This document shows, piece by piece, positions 1 through 6,005 of a stretch of DNA of 6,720 bases (its first letter is position 1; each line of letters starts with the position of its first letter). This DNA is from UBA1231 sp045123185. GTDB lineage: Bacteria > Bacillota_I > Bacilli_A > ML615J-28 > CAG-313. The stretch spans positions 1 to 6,720 of the forward strand of contig JBGVIL010000190.1 in NCBI GenBank assembly GCA_045123185.1, read 5' to 3'. The notes under the pieces are model-generated. The model did no database searches. It saw nothing but the letters and a program-made list of their open reading frames with translations, and was not told where the DNA came from. A program made the translations under genes and the position numbers.

Positions 1-36
1 TATACCCAATAAAACTTTCATTCTATTTAGTAGCAT
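1..36 (-). CDS. Start of a probable head-tail connector protein (partial)
   Basis: Only the first 12 codons are in the window; the gene runs off the left edge. The visible peptide is MLLNRMKVLLGI. The ATG at 34-36 has a good ribosome binding site (AGGTG, 42-46) five bases upstream, so translation probably starts here. The position just after the capsid gene, and the MLL..K.LLGI pattern at the N-terminus, fit the small helical gp6/gp15-type head-tail connectors that follow the capsid gene in SPP1- and HK97-like phages. The start is seen directly. The product is inferred from gene order and a very short peptide, so another small head-completion protein is possible. Confidence 0.5.
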   Translation of the reverse strand, partial: MLLNRMKVLLGI

Positions 37-54
37 TTAATCACCTACTTAAAT

Positions 55-80
55 AAAAAAGATAGAGGACTAAACCTCTA
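55..80 (-). terminator. Intrinsic terminator after the capsid gene
   Basis: Read on the minus strand there is a perfect 6-bp stem (TAGAGG at 80-75 pairing with CCTCTA at 68-63) with a 6-base loop. It is followed by TC and six T residues (60-55), then ATTT. This is a rho-independent terminator architecture with three G-C pairs. It lies between the capsid gene and the next gene. It may be partial, so that capsid mRNA exceeds that of the downstream connector and tail genes; that role is inference. Confidence 0.65.
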
Positions 81-180
81 CCTTCTTACTTCTTTTTCTT
101 GTTTTTTTCTTTTGTGGGGCTTCCACTTCTTCGATTAACGCAACTGTAACTGGTTCAGTTGGTATTGAAGCACTTCGTAT
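70..180 (-). other. In-frame open tail downstream of the capsid stop codon
   Basis: Directly after the capsid TAA (181-183), and in the same frame, 36 sense codons run to a TAG at 70-72. They read IRSASIPTEPVTVALIEEVE and then APQKKKTRKRSKKVEV: a proline/acidic stretch followed by a lysine/arginine-rich end. This resembles a structural-protein C-terminal tail more than random AT-rich DNA. There is no ATG in frame, and the only GTG (codon 19) has no ribosome binding site, so it is unlikely to be translated alone. It may be a tail cut off by a nonsense change, a readthrough extension, or a sequencing error. With the stop decoded, the capsid would be 295 residues. Confidence 0.45.
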
Positions 181-957
181 TTATTCTTGAACGTATTTTA
201 CTACAGCTTCTTCTCTTAAAGTTTTAACTCCATCTACTTGAAGTCCTCTTATACCATCAGCAAAAGAGTTTTGTAATCTCATAGCTTCAGTTTCTTCTAA
301 TTGCTTAGCATATCCTATAGCAGATTTATGTAATACTACTATAGCAAATGTACCTTCATTTAATTCTTCAGAGAATACTAATTGAGTTCCATTTATAGAA
401 GCTCCTTCTATAACTCCATTTTCCATTATTCTATATTCTTTTGTGAATCTAGCATCTAATTGTAAATCTTCTAAAACTTCAGAGTTTATTACTGCAAATC
501 TTTCAGCTTTAGGTACTTTATTTTTATTTAAAGTTGTATTAGCTTTAACTATTAAATCATATGCTTTTTCATCACCAGTTTTAGTTACTTGATTTGAAGT
601 TTTTAATGCTTCTGTTAATACAAACTTGTCTGTAGCTTCTTGTAATCCATATCCTGCTTCTTCAACATGAGGATCTATTAATTCTCCTGCTGCTTGTACA
701 GCATCAACATCATCAACTTTGAAAGCCCAGTAGTTTTTATTATCTAAAGATAATTCAACTTTTGGAGTTGTTAAATCTTCAAAGTTTACAGTTCCAGTAT
801 ATTTGTTTATTGCAACATCTGATACTTTATTGAATATTACTTTATTACCTTCAACTTTAGTAGGTGCTGTTGTTATTAAATCAGTTATACTTCTTTCATG
901 GAATTTAGCTAATAATCTTGCTTCCCATATTGCTGGTATAAAATTAGTTACTGCCAT
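181..957 (-). CDS. Major capsid protein
   Basis: A 258-residue protein that should form the icosahedral head shell. The N-terminus (NFIPAIWEARLLAKFHERSI, residues 5-24) matches the opening of a common siphophage capsid family with the HK97-like fold, related to P22 coat, in which a 'FIP.iW...ll' motif precedes a beta-rich segment (here VEGNKVIFNKVSDVAINKYT). The C-terminal part has 'FADGIRGLQVDGVKTL', also typical of the family. The ATG at 955-957 has the Shine-Dalgarno AAGGTG (966-971) eight bases upstream. It follows the scaffold gene by 37 bp, the standard scaffold-capsid order. No maturation cleavage site or protease gene is apparent. The gene ends in TAA, but the frame stays open for 36 more codons, so the protein may be a shortened form of a longer relative. 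The family assignment comes from motifs and position, not from a search. Confidence 0.88.
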   Translation of the reverse strand: MAVTNFIPAIWEARLLAKFHERSITDLITTAPTKVEGNKVIFNKVSDVAINKYTGTVNFEDLTTPKVELSLDNKNYWAFKVDDVDAVQAAGELIDPHVEEAGYGLQEATDKFVLTEALKTSNQVTKTGDEKAYDLIVKANTTLNKNKVPKAERFAVINSEVLEDLQLDARFTKEYRIMENGVIEGASINGTQLVFSEELNEGTFAIVVLHKSAIGYAKQLEETEAMRLQNSFADGIRGLQVDGVKTLREEAVVKYVQE

Positions 958-965
958 AGTTATTC

Positions 966-971
966 ACCTTA
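966..971 (-). promoter_or_regulatory. Ribosome binding site of the capsid gene
   Basis: AAGGTG on the minus strand, eight bases before the capsid ATG. It begins one base after a perfect 7-bp hairpin, so ribosome access could be influenced by that structure. Confidence 0.75.
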
Positions 972-988
972 ATAGCTTATAAAGCTAT
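972..988 (-). promoter_or_regulatory. Hairpin in the scaffold-capsid gap, next to the capsid ribosome binding site
   Basis: Perfect inverted repeat of 7 bp (ATAGCTT / AAGCTAT) around a 3-base loop, six bases after the scaffold TAA. There is no T-run after it, so it is not a terminator. It sits between the scaffold stop and the capsid Shine-Dalgarno. Possible roles are mRNA processing, transcript stability or tuning of capsid translation, all inferred. The stem has only two G-C pairs and is therefore of modest stability. Confidence 0.5.
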
Positions 989-994
989 CCTTTC

Positions 995-1597
995 TTATTT
1001 TAAATTATTTTTTATATTTGCCCAGTTTTTATTAATTTCTTCTGCTGACATTCCTCTTAATTGGTCCATACTAAATGTGCTGTTTTTAGATATGCCAGTT
1101 GTAGGAGTTTTTCCTCTTAATCTCTCCATAACTGCTTTTTCTACTGCATCATTAAATCCTTTTTCAAAGACTGAAATATTTTCCATTATATCGTCAGCAG
1201 TATCAACTTTTAAGAATTTGGCAAATGATCCTGGAAGTTTTTTATCTTCTAAAGCTTCCATTGTTAACCTTAATATTTTTTCTTCTTCAAACTGTCTACG
1301 TTCTTCTAAATGTTTTTTTCTTTCTTCTTCAAATAGTTTACGTTCTTTTTCTGCTTGTGCTTTAACTCTTTCGGCTTCACTCATTTTAGCTAATTTTTCA
1401 GATTCTTCTAATTCAGCTTTTAACTTTAGCTGCATAGCTTTTTCCTTTTCAGCTTCAATCTTTTTAGCTTCTCTAGCTATTCTCTTAGCTATCATTTCAT
1501 TTACTTCTTCTTGAGTAAATGTCTTTACTTGTTCTTGAGTTTCAGTGTCTTGAGCTTGTACTTCTTCAGTAACAACGTTGTTTTCTAAATTTTCCAT
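995..1597 (-). CDS. Capsid scaffolding protein (DUF4355 type)
   Basis: A 200-residue protein that should guide procapsid assembly and then leave the head. After an acidic N-terminus there is a long charged, almost certainly coiled-coil middle rich in Glu, Lys, Arg and Gln (about residues 25-115, with runs such as KAQAEKERKLFEEERKKHLE). A compact C-terminal region follows, ending in 'FSMDQLRGMSAEEINKNWANIKNNL', typical of DUF4355 phage proteins. In SPP1-like scaffolds the C-terminal helix usually contacts the capsid protein. I chose the ATG at 1595-1597 because GGAGG (1604-1608) lies six bases upstream. The frame is open to a TTG at 1624, but that start would lie upstream of this Shine-Dalgarno and has none of its own. 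The gene lies directly upstream of capsid, as expected. The scaffold role is inferred from composition, family resemblance and position. Confidence 0.85.
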   Translation of the reverse strand: MENLENNVVTEEVQAQDTETQEQVKTFTQEEVNEMIAKRIAREAKKIEAEKEKAMQLKLKAELEESEKLAKMSEAERVKAQAEKERKLFEEERKKHLEERRQFEEEKILRLTMEALEDKKLPGSFAKFLKVDTADDIMENISVFEKGFNDAVEKAVMERLRGKTPTTGISKNSTFSMDQLRGMSAEEINKNWANIKNNLK

Positions 1598-1603
1598 TTG
1601 TAT

Positions 1604-1608
1604 CCTCC
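1604..1608 (-). promoter_or_regulatory. Ribosome binding site that sets the scaffold start
   Basis: GGAGG on the minus strand, six bases before the ATG at 1595-1597. It decides between this start and the in-frame TTG nine codons upstream. Confidence 0.8.
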
Positions 1609-1682
1609 GTTTTAGCTTCGTCAAGCATAGAATAGTTAATTAACCATACAGCTTTTAAAGTCGTCAGTAAGTTTTGGACAAT

Positions 1683-1708
1683 AAAAAAAAGACTAATTTA
1701 TAGTCTTT
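1683..1708 (-). terminator. Intrinsic terminator overlapping the nrdJ stop codon
   Basis: On the minus strand, AAAGACTA (1708-1701) pairs perfectly with TAGTCTTT (1695-1688) over 8 bp around a 5-base loop. The descending arm runs straight into a T tract: eight T residues in total, five of them beyond the stem. The nrdJ TAA (1707-1709) overlaps the first base pairs of the stem. The shape is that of a rho-independent terminator, but the stem has only two G-C pairs, so it may be leaky. It separates the upstream packaging/nrdJ genes from scaffold and capsid. No convincing promoter is visible in the gap downstream of it. Confidence 0.6.
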
Positions 1709-3575
1709 ACTGGCATTTACTATGTCCACACTGTAAGCATATTGCACATCCACCAGTAGGTATTATTGCTTTATTGCCACATTCAGGACATATAAATTCT
1801 TCTGTTCCTGGTTCAAGTGTTTCTTCTGTAATATTTTGGTTTAAAATTTCCCTTTTATCTTCTTCTTTAGGTTTTTCATTTGTAAGTATTCCACTTCTCT
1901 TACAACCATCTCTATATATTGTAATTCCTTTTAAATCATTCTTCCATGCACTTACATATATATTATAAACATCTTCTAAGGTTGCTTCATTTGGAAGGTT
2001 TATAGTTGATGATATTGATGCATCTATGTTCTTTTGCCATGCTGATTGCATTTTTATTCTTTCCTGTGGATTAAGTGTCATAGCAGTAACAAATATCTCA
2101 GATAGCTGTTCTTCATCATTTATATTTTTAGCATCCATATATTCTTTTACTACTGGAGTATAAACTTTATATACAACATCTTTATCATGTACACTTTCTG
2201 TTTTCCTAAAGTATGATAAGTTAAATATAGGTTCTATTCCACCACTTATACCAAGCATTGTTGATATTGTTCCTGTAGGTGGTATAGTAAGTAACTGTGA
2301 ATTTCTAAGTCCATATTGTCTTACTAATTCTTTTACTTCATCATTTACATTATTTATAAAGAATTTTGAGTTAAATATAACTTCTTCATTATATTTTTCA
2401 AAAGGTCCATGCTCTTTTGCTATAAGTGCTGATTGTTTTATTGCTTCATTTAACATCATATTAGATAATTCTTCACATAGCTTAACAGCTTCTTCCGATC
2501 CATATCTTATATTAAGTTTTATAAGCATATCAGCTATACCCATAACTCCAAGTCCTATTTGTCTATACTTAGATACACTTTCCTTTTGTTGTTGTAGTGG
2601 ATGAAGTAGTAAACCTTCTTCTAATACTTCATTTAATCCAACTACACAATCTCTTACACATTCTTTAAATTTTTCATTATCAAATATAGCATCTGCTGAA
2701 AATGGATCTGTTACAAATTCAGATAAATTTATAGAACCTAATAAACAACTTCCCCCTGCTGGTAATGGCTCTTCAGCACAAGGATTTATTCCTGCATATT
2801 TAAATTCTTTATCAGCACTTAGTAAGTGATTATTTTCTATGTTGTCCCAAAATAATATACCTGGTTCTGCAAAATCCCAGTTATTAGTTATAAGTTTCAT
2901 AAATAATTTATGTGCATCAACTTCTTTTGTAATTACTTCTCTACCTGAATCTACTATGAATTTACATTCATACATAGTTTTATTTAAAACAGCTTTCATA
3001 AATTCATCATTTATTCTAACTGATATATTGGCCTTAGTTACTCTATCTAAGTCTGTTTTTATATCTATAAAATCTTCTATATCTGGATGATTAACATCCA
3101 TAGAAATCATTAAAGCTCCTCTTCTTCCCTTTTGTCCTATAAGGCCAGTAGCCATAGAATAAAGGTCCATAAATGATACTGCACCTGTTGTAGTTTTAGC
3201 TGCATTATGAACTTTAGCACCTTTTGGTCTTAGGTTTGATATATCTATACCAACACCTCCACCATAGCTGAAAGTTCTTGCTATATATTTAGCAGTGTCA
3301 AATATGCTTTCTATATTATCTTGAGGTGGTTGAAGTACATAGCAATTAGAATAAGTTACATTTATACCATCTTTAGGTAATCCTCTATTTGCAAGTATTC
3401 TACCAGCAAATAAGAACTTTCTATCTCTTATTAATTGTCCTATTTTTTCATTTCCACCTGATACTCTATTTATCCATTCATCAAAACTTTCATTGTTGTA
3501 TTGATATTTATTGGTCCAAATGGATTGTTGTAATTCATCCATCTTCCATATTTTATTTTTGTTTAAAAAGTTCAT
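1707..3575 (-). CDS. nrdJ: Adenosylcobalamin-dependent (class II) ribonucleotide reductase
   Basis: A complete 622-residue enzyme that reduces ribonucleotides to deoxyribonucleotides with a vitamin B12-derived radical, independent of oxygen. Visible motifs: SNC with Cys78 (first redox cysteine); FSYGGGVGIDISNLRPKGA (102-120); NPCAEE (264-269), the Asn-Cys-Glu active site equivalent to E. coli NrdA N437/C439/E441; SCLLGSINL with Cys277 (second redox cysteine); and PPTGTIS (432-438). The C-terminus is a cysteine-rich zinc-ribbon/redox tail, with Cys at 596, 599, 610, 613, 616 and 621. No N-terminal ATP-cone is recognisable, so overall activity control by ATP/dATP is probably absent. No class Ib/Ia radical subunit gene is nearby, as expected for class II. 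It starts one base after the zincin-like gene and ends in a terminator hairpin. All catalytic residues are present, so it is probably active. Its position inside a head-assembly operon is odd. NDP is the more likely substrate from family resemblance, but this is unproven. Confidence 0.95.
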   Translation of the reverse strand: MNFLNKNKIWKMDELQQSIWTNKYQYNNESFDEWINRVSGGNEKIGQLIRDRKFLFAGRILANRGLPKDGINVTYSNCYVLQPPQDNIESIFDTAKYIARTFSYGGGVGIDISNLRPKGAKVHNAAKTTTGAVSFMDLYSMATGLIGQKGRRGALMISMDVNHPDIEDFIDIKTDLDRVTKANISVRINDEFMKAVLNKTMYECKFIVDSGREVITKEVDAHKLFMKLITNNWDFAEPGILFWDNIENNHLLSADKEFKYAGINPCAEEPLPAGGSCLLGSINLSEFVTDPFSADAIFDNEKFKECVRDCVVGLNEVLEEGLLLHPLQQQKESVSKYRQIGLGVMGIADMLIKLNIRYGSEEAVKLCEELSNMMLNEAIKQSALIAKEHGPFEKYNEEVIFNSKFFINNVNDEVKELVRQYGLRNSQLLTIPPTGTISTMLGISGGIEPIFNLSYFRKTESVHDKDVVYKVYTPVVKEYMDAKNINDEEQLSEIFVTAMTLNPQERIKMQSAWQKNIDASISSTINLPNEATLEDVYNIYVSAWKNDLKGITIYRDGCKRSGILTNEKPKEEDKREILNQNITEETLEPGTEEFICPECGNKAIIPTGGCAICLQCGHSKCQ

Positions 3576-3576
3576 T

Positions 3577-3912
3577 TTATTCTATTTCCTCTTCCTCGAA
3601 TAAATCTAATCGTGTACAAAATAAATTTGGATTGTCTATTATAACACCATGTAATCCTTTAGCTAGTGCATCTACTACATTTTCAGTATCTTCTCCAAAG
3701 TGTAATTCTTTGTCAAAACAAATTGCATGTACTAATTCATGTAAAAATACTCTTTCTTTATTTTGTTGAGTTAGTTTATTATCTAATGTTATAGTCTGTG
3801 TATGGCTATCACATAACCCAGAACATACCATATTATCTAACGTTATAACTTCATCAGTAACATCTACTGTATAAACAAAATTTCCTACTTTTACATCACT
3901 TGGTATTATCAT
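3577..3912 (-). CDS. Small HExxH zincin-like phage protein
   Basis: A 111-residue soluble protein with no signal peptide or membrane segment. The N-terminal half is beta-rich (VKVGNFVYTVDVTDEVITL), followed by ITLDN and then a helix with HELVH (residues 58-62), the zinc-binding and catalytic motif of minimal metallopeptidases. Glu77 or Asp81, in ENVVDALAKGL, could be the third ligand. The layout resembles small ImmA/IrrE- or SprT-like zincins common in Firmicute phages. Its substrate is unknown. I chose the ATG at 3910-3912 because GGAGGTG (3918-3924) is five bases upstream; the frame is open to 3972, but that extension overlaps the minor head gene and lacks a better site. The acidic C-terminus (EEEEIE) is encoded by GAG/GAA codons that double as the nrdJ ribosome binding site. 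Gene reality is near certain, peptidase fold likely, function unknown. Confidence 0.75.
   Translation of the reverse strand: MIIPSDVKVGNFVYTVDVTDEVITLDNMVCSGLCDSHTQTITLDNKLTQQNKERVFLHELVHAICFDKELHFGEDTENVVDALAKGLHGVIIDNPNLFCTRLDLFEEEEIE
3586..3591 (-). promoter_or_regulatory. Ribosome binding site of nrdJ inside the zincin-like coding end
   Basis: GAGGAA on the minus strand, ten bases before the nrdJ ATG (3573-3575), inside the Glu codons at the end of the upstream gene. With a one-base gap between the genes, this points to translational coupling. Confidence 0.55.
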
Positions 3913-3917
3913 AAAAA

Positions 3918-3924
3918 CACCTCC
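3918..3924 (-). promoter_or_regulatory. Ribosome binding site that sets the zincin-like start
   Basis: GGAGGTG on the minus strand, five bases (TTTTT) before the ATG at 3910-3912, in the short gap after the minor head TAG (3936-3938). It makes the 111-residue product the likely form rather than a longer one. Confidence 0.8.
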
Positions 3925-3935
3925 AAATAAATTAA

Positions 3936-4694
3936 CTAATCTTCTACTATAGGAATTATACATGATCTGCAATGTGGATGAAGTGGCGGCATATTTAATC
4001 CTGCTTTATATTCATCAACACTAAATATTTTACCATCTTTATCTCTACAGGCTTTACTTGTCCTACTATCTAAAAAAGCCATAAATTGATACTGTTTTAT
4101 TCCATTTTCTTTATAATTATTTACTGTAGCTTCATTCATTACCCAACAGCTTTCAGTCCTAACTAATCTCATAGCATTAAAAAAAGAAGTATCAAACTTT
4201 TTAGCTATTATTTTAGACATATCCTGTAATGTTTCACCTCTAATAAGCCCTTTGTTTAATTCTTCTTTTATTGTAAGTGCTAATCTGCTTCTATGTTCCC
4301 ATATTCTTTCAGAGAAACTAAGTCCTGACCAGTTAGTTTTAATTATTTCCCTTATTAAATTTTCATTAATAGTTTCAAATGATACATTTAAATCTATTGC
4401 AGCTTCTTTATTAAATTTATTATATAATTCAATAAATGCTTCTGTAAGTTGTTCTTCATTCTTATTATATAAGGTATCAAGTGCTTTATTTATACTTGCT
4501 AAAAGACTATCTACTCTATATTTTGCATATTCTGTACTGTTTATATCTGCATAAATAATTTTTAACTCATTTAATACAGCTTTTCTAGTCTTTTTAAATG
4601 CTTTTAATAATTCCTTTTCTACCTTCTTTATATCTTTTTCTAATAATTGATCTTTTACTATTGCTCTTTCTTGCCAATAAGTCTTATGCTTCAT
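3936..4694 (-). CDS. Minor head protein, SPP1 gp7 / Mu F family
   Basis: A 252-residue protein of the family that associates with the portal inside the procapsid; in SPP1, gp7 binds the portal and affects DNA ejection. After an N-terminal helical, lysine-rich region (KHKTYWQERA opening, about residues 1-100) comes the family block WSGLSFSERIWEHRSRL (122-138), then RLVRTE (176-181). The C-terminal Mu F-type signature is FLDSRTSKACRDKDGKIF, followed by MPPLHPHCRSCIIPI. Cys216, His239, His241, Cys242 and Cys245 could form a metal site. I prefer the ATG at 4692-4694: AGGTG (4701-4705) is six bases upstream, and the product opens MKHKTYW, like relatives that begin near a YW motif. A GTG three codons earlier (4701-4703) is part of that Shine-Dalgarno. 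It overlaps the end of the portal gene by 11 bp, suggesting coupled translation. Confidence 0.92.
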   Translation of the reverse strand: MKHKTYWQERAIVKDQLLEKDIKKVEKELLKAFKKTRKAVLNELKIIYADINSTEYAKYRVDSLLASINKALDTLYNKNEEQLTEAFIELYNKFNKEAAIDLNVSFETINENLIREIIKTNWSGLSFSERIWEHRSRLALTIKEELNKGLIRGETLQDMSKIIAKKFDTSFFNAMRLVRTESCWVMNEATVNNYKENGIKQYQFMAFLDSRTSKACRDKDGKIFSVDEYKAGLNMPPLHPHCRSCIIPIVED

Positions 4695-6000
4695 ATTCAA
4701 CACCTAGCTCTTGATAATCTAAAGTGCTTTCTTTTTCTTTATTTCTTTTTTCTATTTCTTCATTTGAATTTTCTATAAATGGAAGTATAGATATTAAAGT
4801 TTCATCAGATAATATTCCGTATAAACCTTTAACCATGTTAGCTAATTCAACTTCATTCTTAGGCTTATTTCTAGTAAATATTGGTTGTATATCTGTATAT
4901 AACATTAAATCATTAGTTGCTAAATTTAAGAAGTTACATAATAGTTCAATTCTTCTCATTAATCCTTTTTTGAATTTAGCTTCTTTAAGTCCTGTTATAT
5001 TCTCAAGCCCCATTAATTTATACTTCATAGATTCGCCACTTACATTACCTGCAAATTGTTCGTCTGTTAAGTTTGGTATTTGTGAAAACTTATGTATATC
5101 TTCTACTAATCTATTTTTAAAGTTTTCTAAAGCACTATCATTTATATTTTTTATTAGATATTCTGCTTTACCTTCTGATCCTGTAAAATTCAATACTCTA
5201 TTATTTTTAAAATCTAGTCCATTTTCATCATCTACTAATATTCCAGATATAACTAATAAAGCATTTGTGAAGTATTCAAAGTCATTAGCTGTGTCTGATT
5301 GAGCTTGATCGTAAGCATCAATTAAGCTTTTAACCTTTTCAAAATCTCCATATAGTTCATCATTATTTATATAAACAACTACAGGTACATCTTGGAAATA
5401 ATGAAGTTCACTTTCTATTAAATTAATATCTTCATCTTTTAATTCATATGTTTGTATTTCATCTGAAGTATATACACTTATAGTTGTTTTAGTCTTATCT
5501 GTTCCAACTATCTCTTCATCAAAGTATCTTACAGCACAAAGTATGTTTTCTTCTAAAGTATTATCGTATACTATTGCTACTTCATCTGCTGGTATTGCTT
5601 TAAATCTAGCATTACTATCTTCATCTGCATAAATTAACTCTACTGCATATCCACATATACTTGAATATTTCGCTAAAGTTGTATTATTATCAGCTTCATC
5701 ATTGTATTTAAATACATCATTAATTCTACTTAATAAATTACTATTATTTGAATTATAGCTTATAGGTTTTCCTAGGAAGTAACCTACAGCCATATTAGTA
5801 ATATAACTTGCAAAAGGGTGAGATAATTTATTAGATGGTTTATTATCGTCATAACTTCTGTTATTTATAGCTGTGTTATTATTGTTATAATAATTCATTA
5901 ATTCTGATATTCTATCTTTTTCTGCTTTATGTTTTGATATAACCCATTTAATAACATCACCAGTTATTGCTGTATTTTTATCTATTCTTATTTTTCTCAT
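4684..6000 (-). CDS. Portal protein, SPP1 gp6 family
   Basis: A 438-residue protein predicted to form the dodecameric ring at one head vertex through which DNA is packaged and ejected, and to which terminase docks. Family blocks in order: LSHPFASYITNMAVGYFLGKP (59-79); a central beta-rich region with FKAIPADEVAIVYD (133-146); DAYDQAQSDTANDFEYF (228-244); HKFSQIPNLTDEQFAGNVSGESMKYKLMGLEN (303-334), the helical stem/tunnel-loop area; and the C-terminal QPIFTRNKPKNEVE region with a charged EEIEKRNKEKE tail (413-424). It is somewhat shorter than SPP1 gp6 (about 500 residues), as many Firmicute homologues are. The ATG at 5998-6000 has a near-perfect Shine-Dalgarno (AGGAGGTG, 6006-6013) five bases upstream. 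It lies directly after terminase and overlaps the minor head gene, the classic order. Confidence 0.95.
   Translation of the reverse strand: MRKIRIDKNTAITGDVIKWVISKHKAEKDRISELMNYYNNNNTAINNRSYDDNKPSNKLSHPFASYITNMAVGYFLGKPISYNSNNSNLLSRINDVFKYNDEADNNTTLAKYSSICGYAVELIYADEDSNARFKAIPADEVAIVYDNTLEENILCAVRYFDEEIVGTDKTKTTISVYTSDEIQTYELKDEDINLIESELHYFQDVPVVVYINNDELYGDFEKVKSLIDAYDQAQSDTANDFEYFTNALLVISGILVDDENGLDFKNNRVLNFTGSEGKAEYLIKNINDSALENFKNRLVEDIHKFSQIPNLTDEQFAGNVSGESMKYKLMGLENITGLKEAKFKKGLMRRIELLCNFLNLATNDLMLYTDIQPIFTRNKPKNEVELANMVKGLYGILSDETLISILPFIENSNEEIEKRNKEKESTLDYQELGVEYEA
4701..4705 (-). promoter_or_regulatory. Ribosome binding site of the minor head gene, inside the portal gene
   Basis: AGGTG on the minus strand, six bases before the ATG at 4692-4694 and within the last codons of the portal gene. 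It contains the alternative GTG start, which argues against that start. Confidence 0.6.
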
Positions 6001-6005
6001 TTCTA

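Noticed and set aside
1619..1624. TTGACG on the minus strand as a -35 box of a scaffold promoter
   Set aside because: The matching -10 position would fall on TACAAA next to the scaffold ATG, so the transcript would begin inside the coding region without its ribosome binding site.
1598..1624. A nine-codon N-terminal extension of scaffold from a TTG
   Set aside because: The extension codes through the GGAGG that serves the ATG at 1597, and the TTG has no ribosome binding site of its own.
1566..1628. A 20-codon minus-strand reading frame starting ATG at 1626-1628 and overlapping the scaffold start
   Set aside because: It has no ribosome binding site, overlaps scaffold in another frame, and shows no recognisable peptide.
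1635..1644. Perfect 10-bp palindrome GTTAATTAAC in the nrdJ-scaffold gap, as an operator
   Set aside because: It is short and made almost entirely of A/T in an AT-rich genome. There is no second copy or promoter next to it, so chance is an adequate explanation.
1701..1890. The cysteine-rich end of nrdJ as a separate small zinc-ribbon gene
   Set aside because: It is in frame with nrdJ, and the CPEC...GC..C..CG.S.C pattern is the usual class II RNR C-terminus.
3913..3972. A 20-residue N-terminal extension of the zincin-like protein
   Set aside because: It would overlap the minor head gene end. The internal ATG at 3912 has a strong GGAGGTG at ideal spacing, and the extension peptide looks unlike a domain.
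1077..5302. Plus-strand open frames of 64 to 192 codons opposite scaffold, nrdJ, zincin-like, minor head and portal genes
   Set aside because: They are Ser/Leu/Ile/Phe-rich mirror images of Lys/Glu/Asn-rich minus-strand genes, lack family motifs, and lie wholly opposite well-supported genes.
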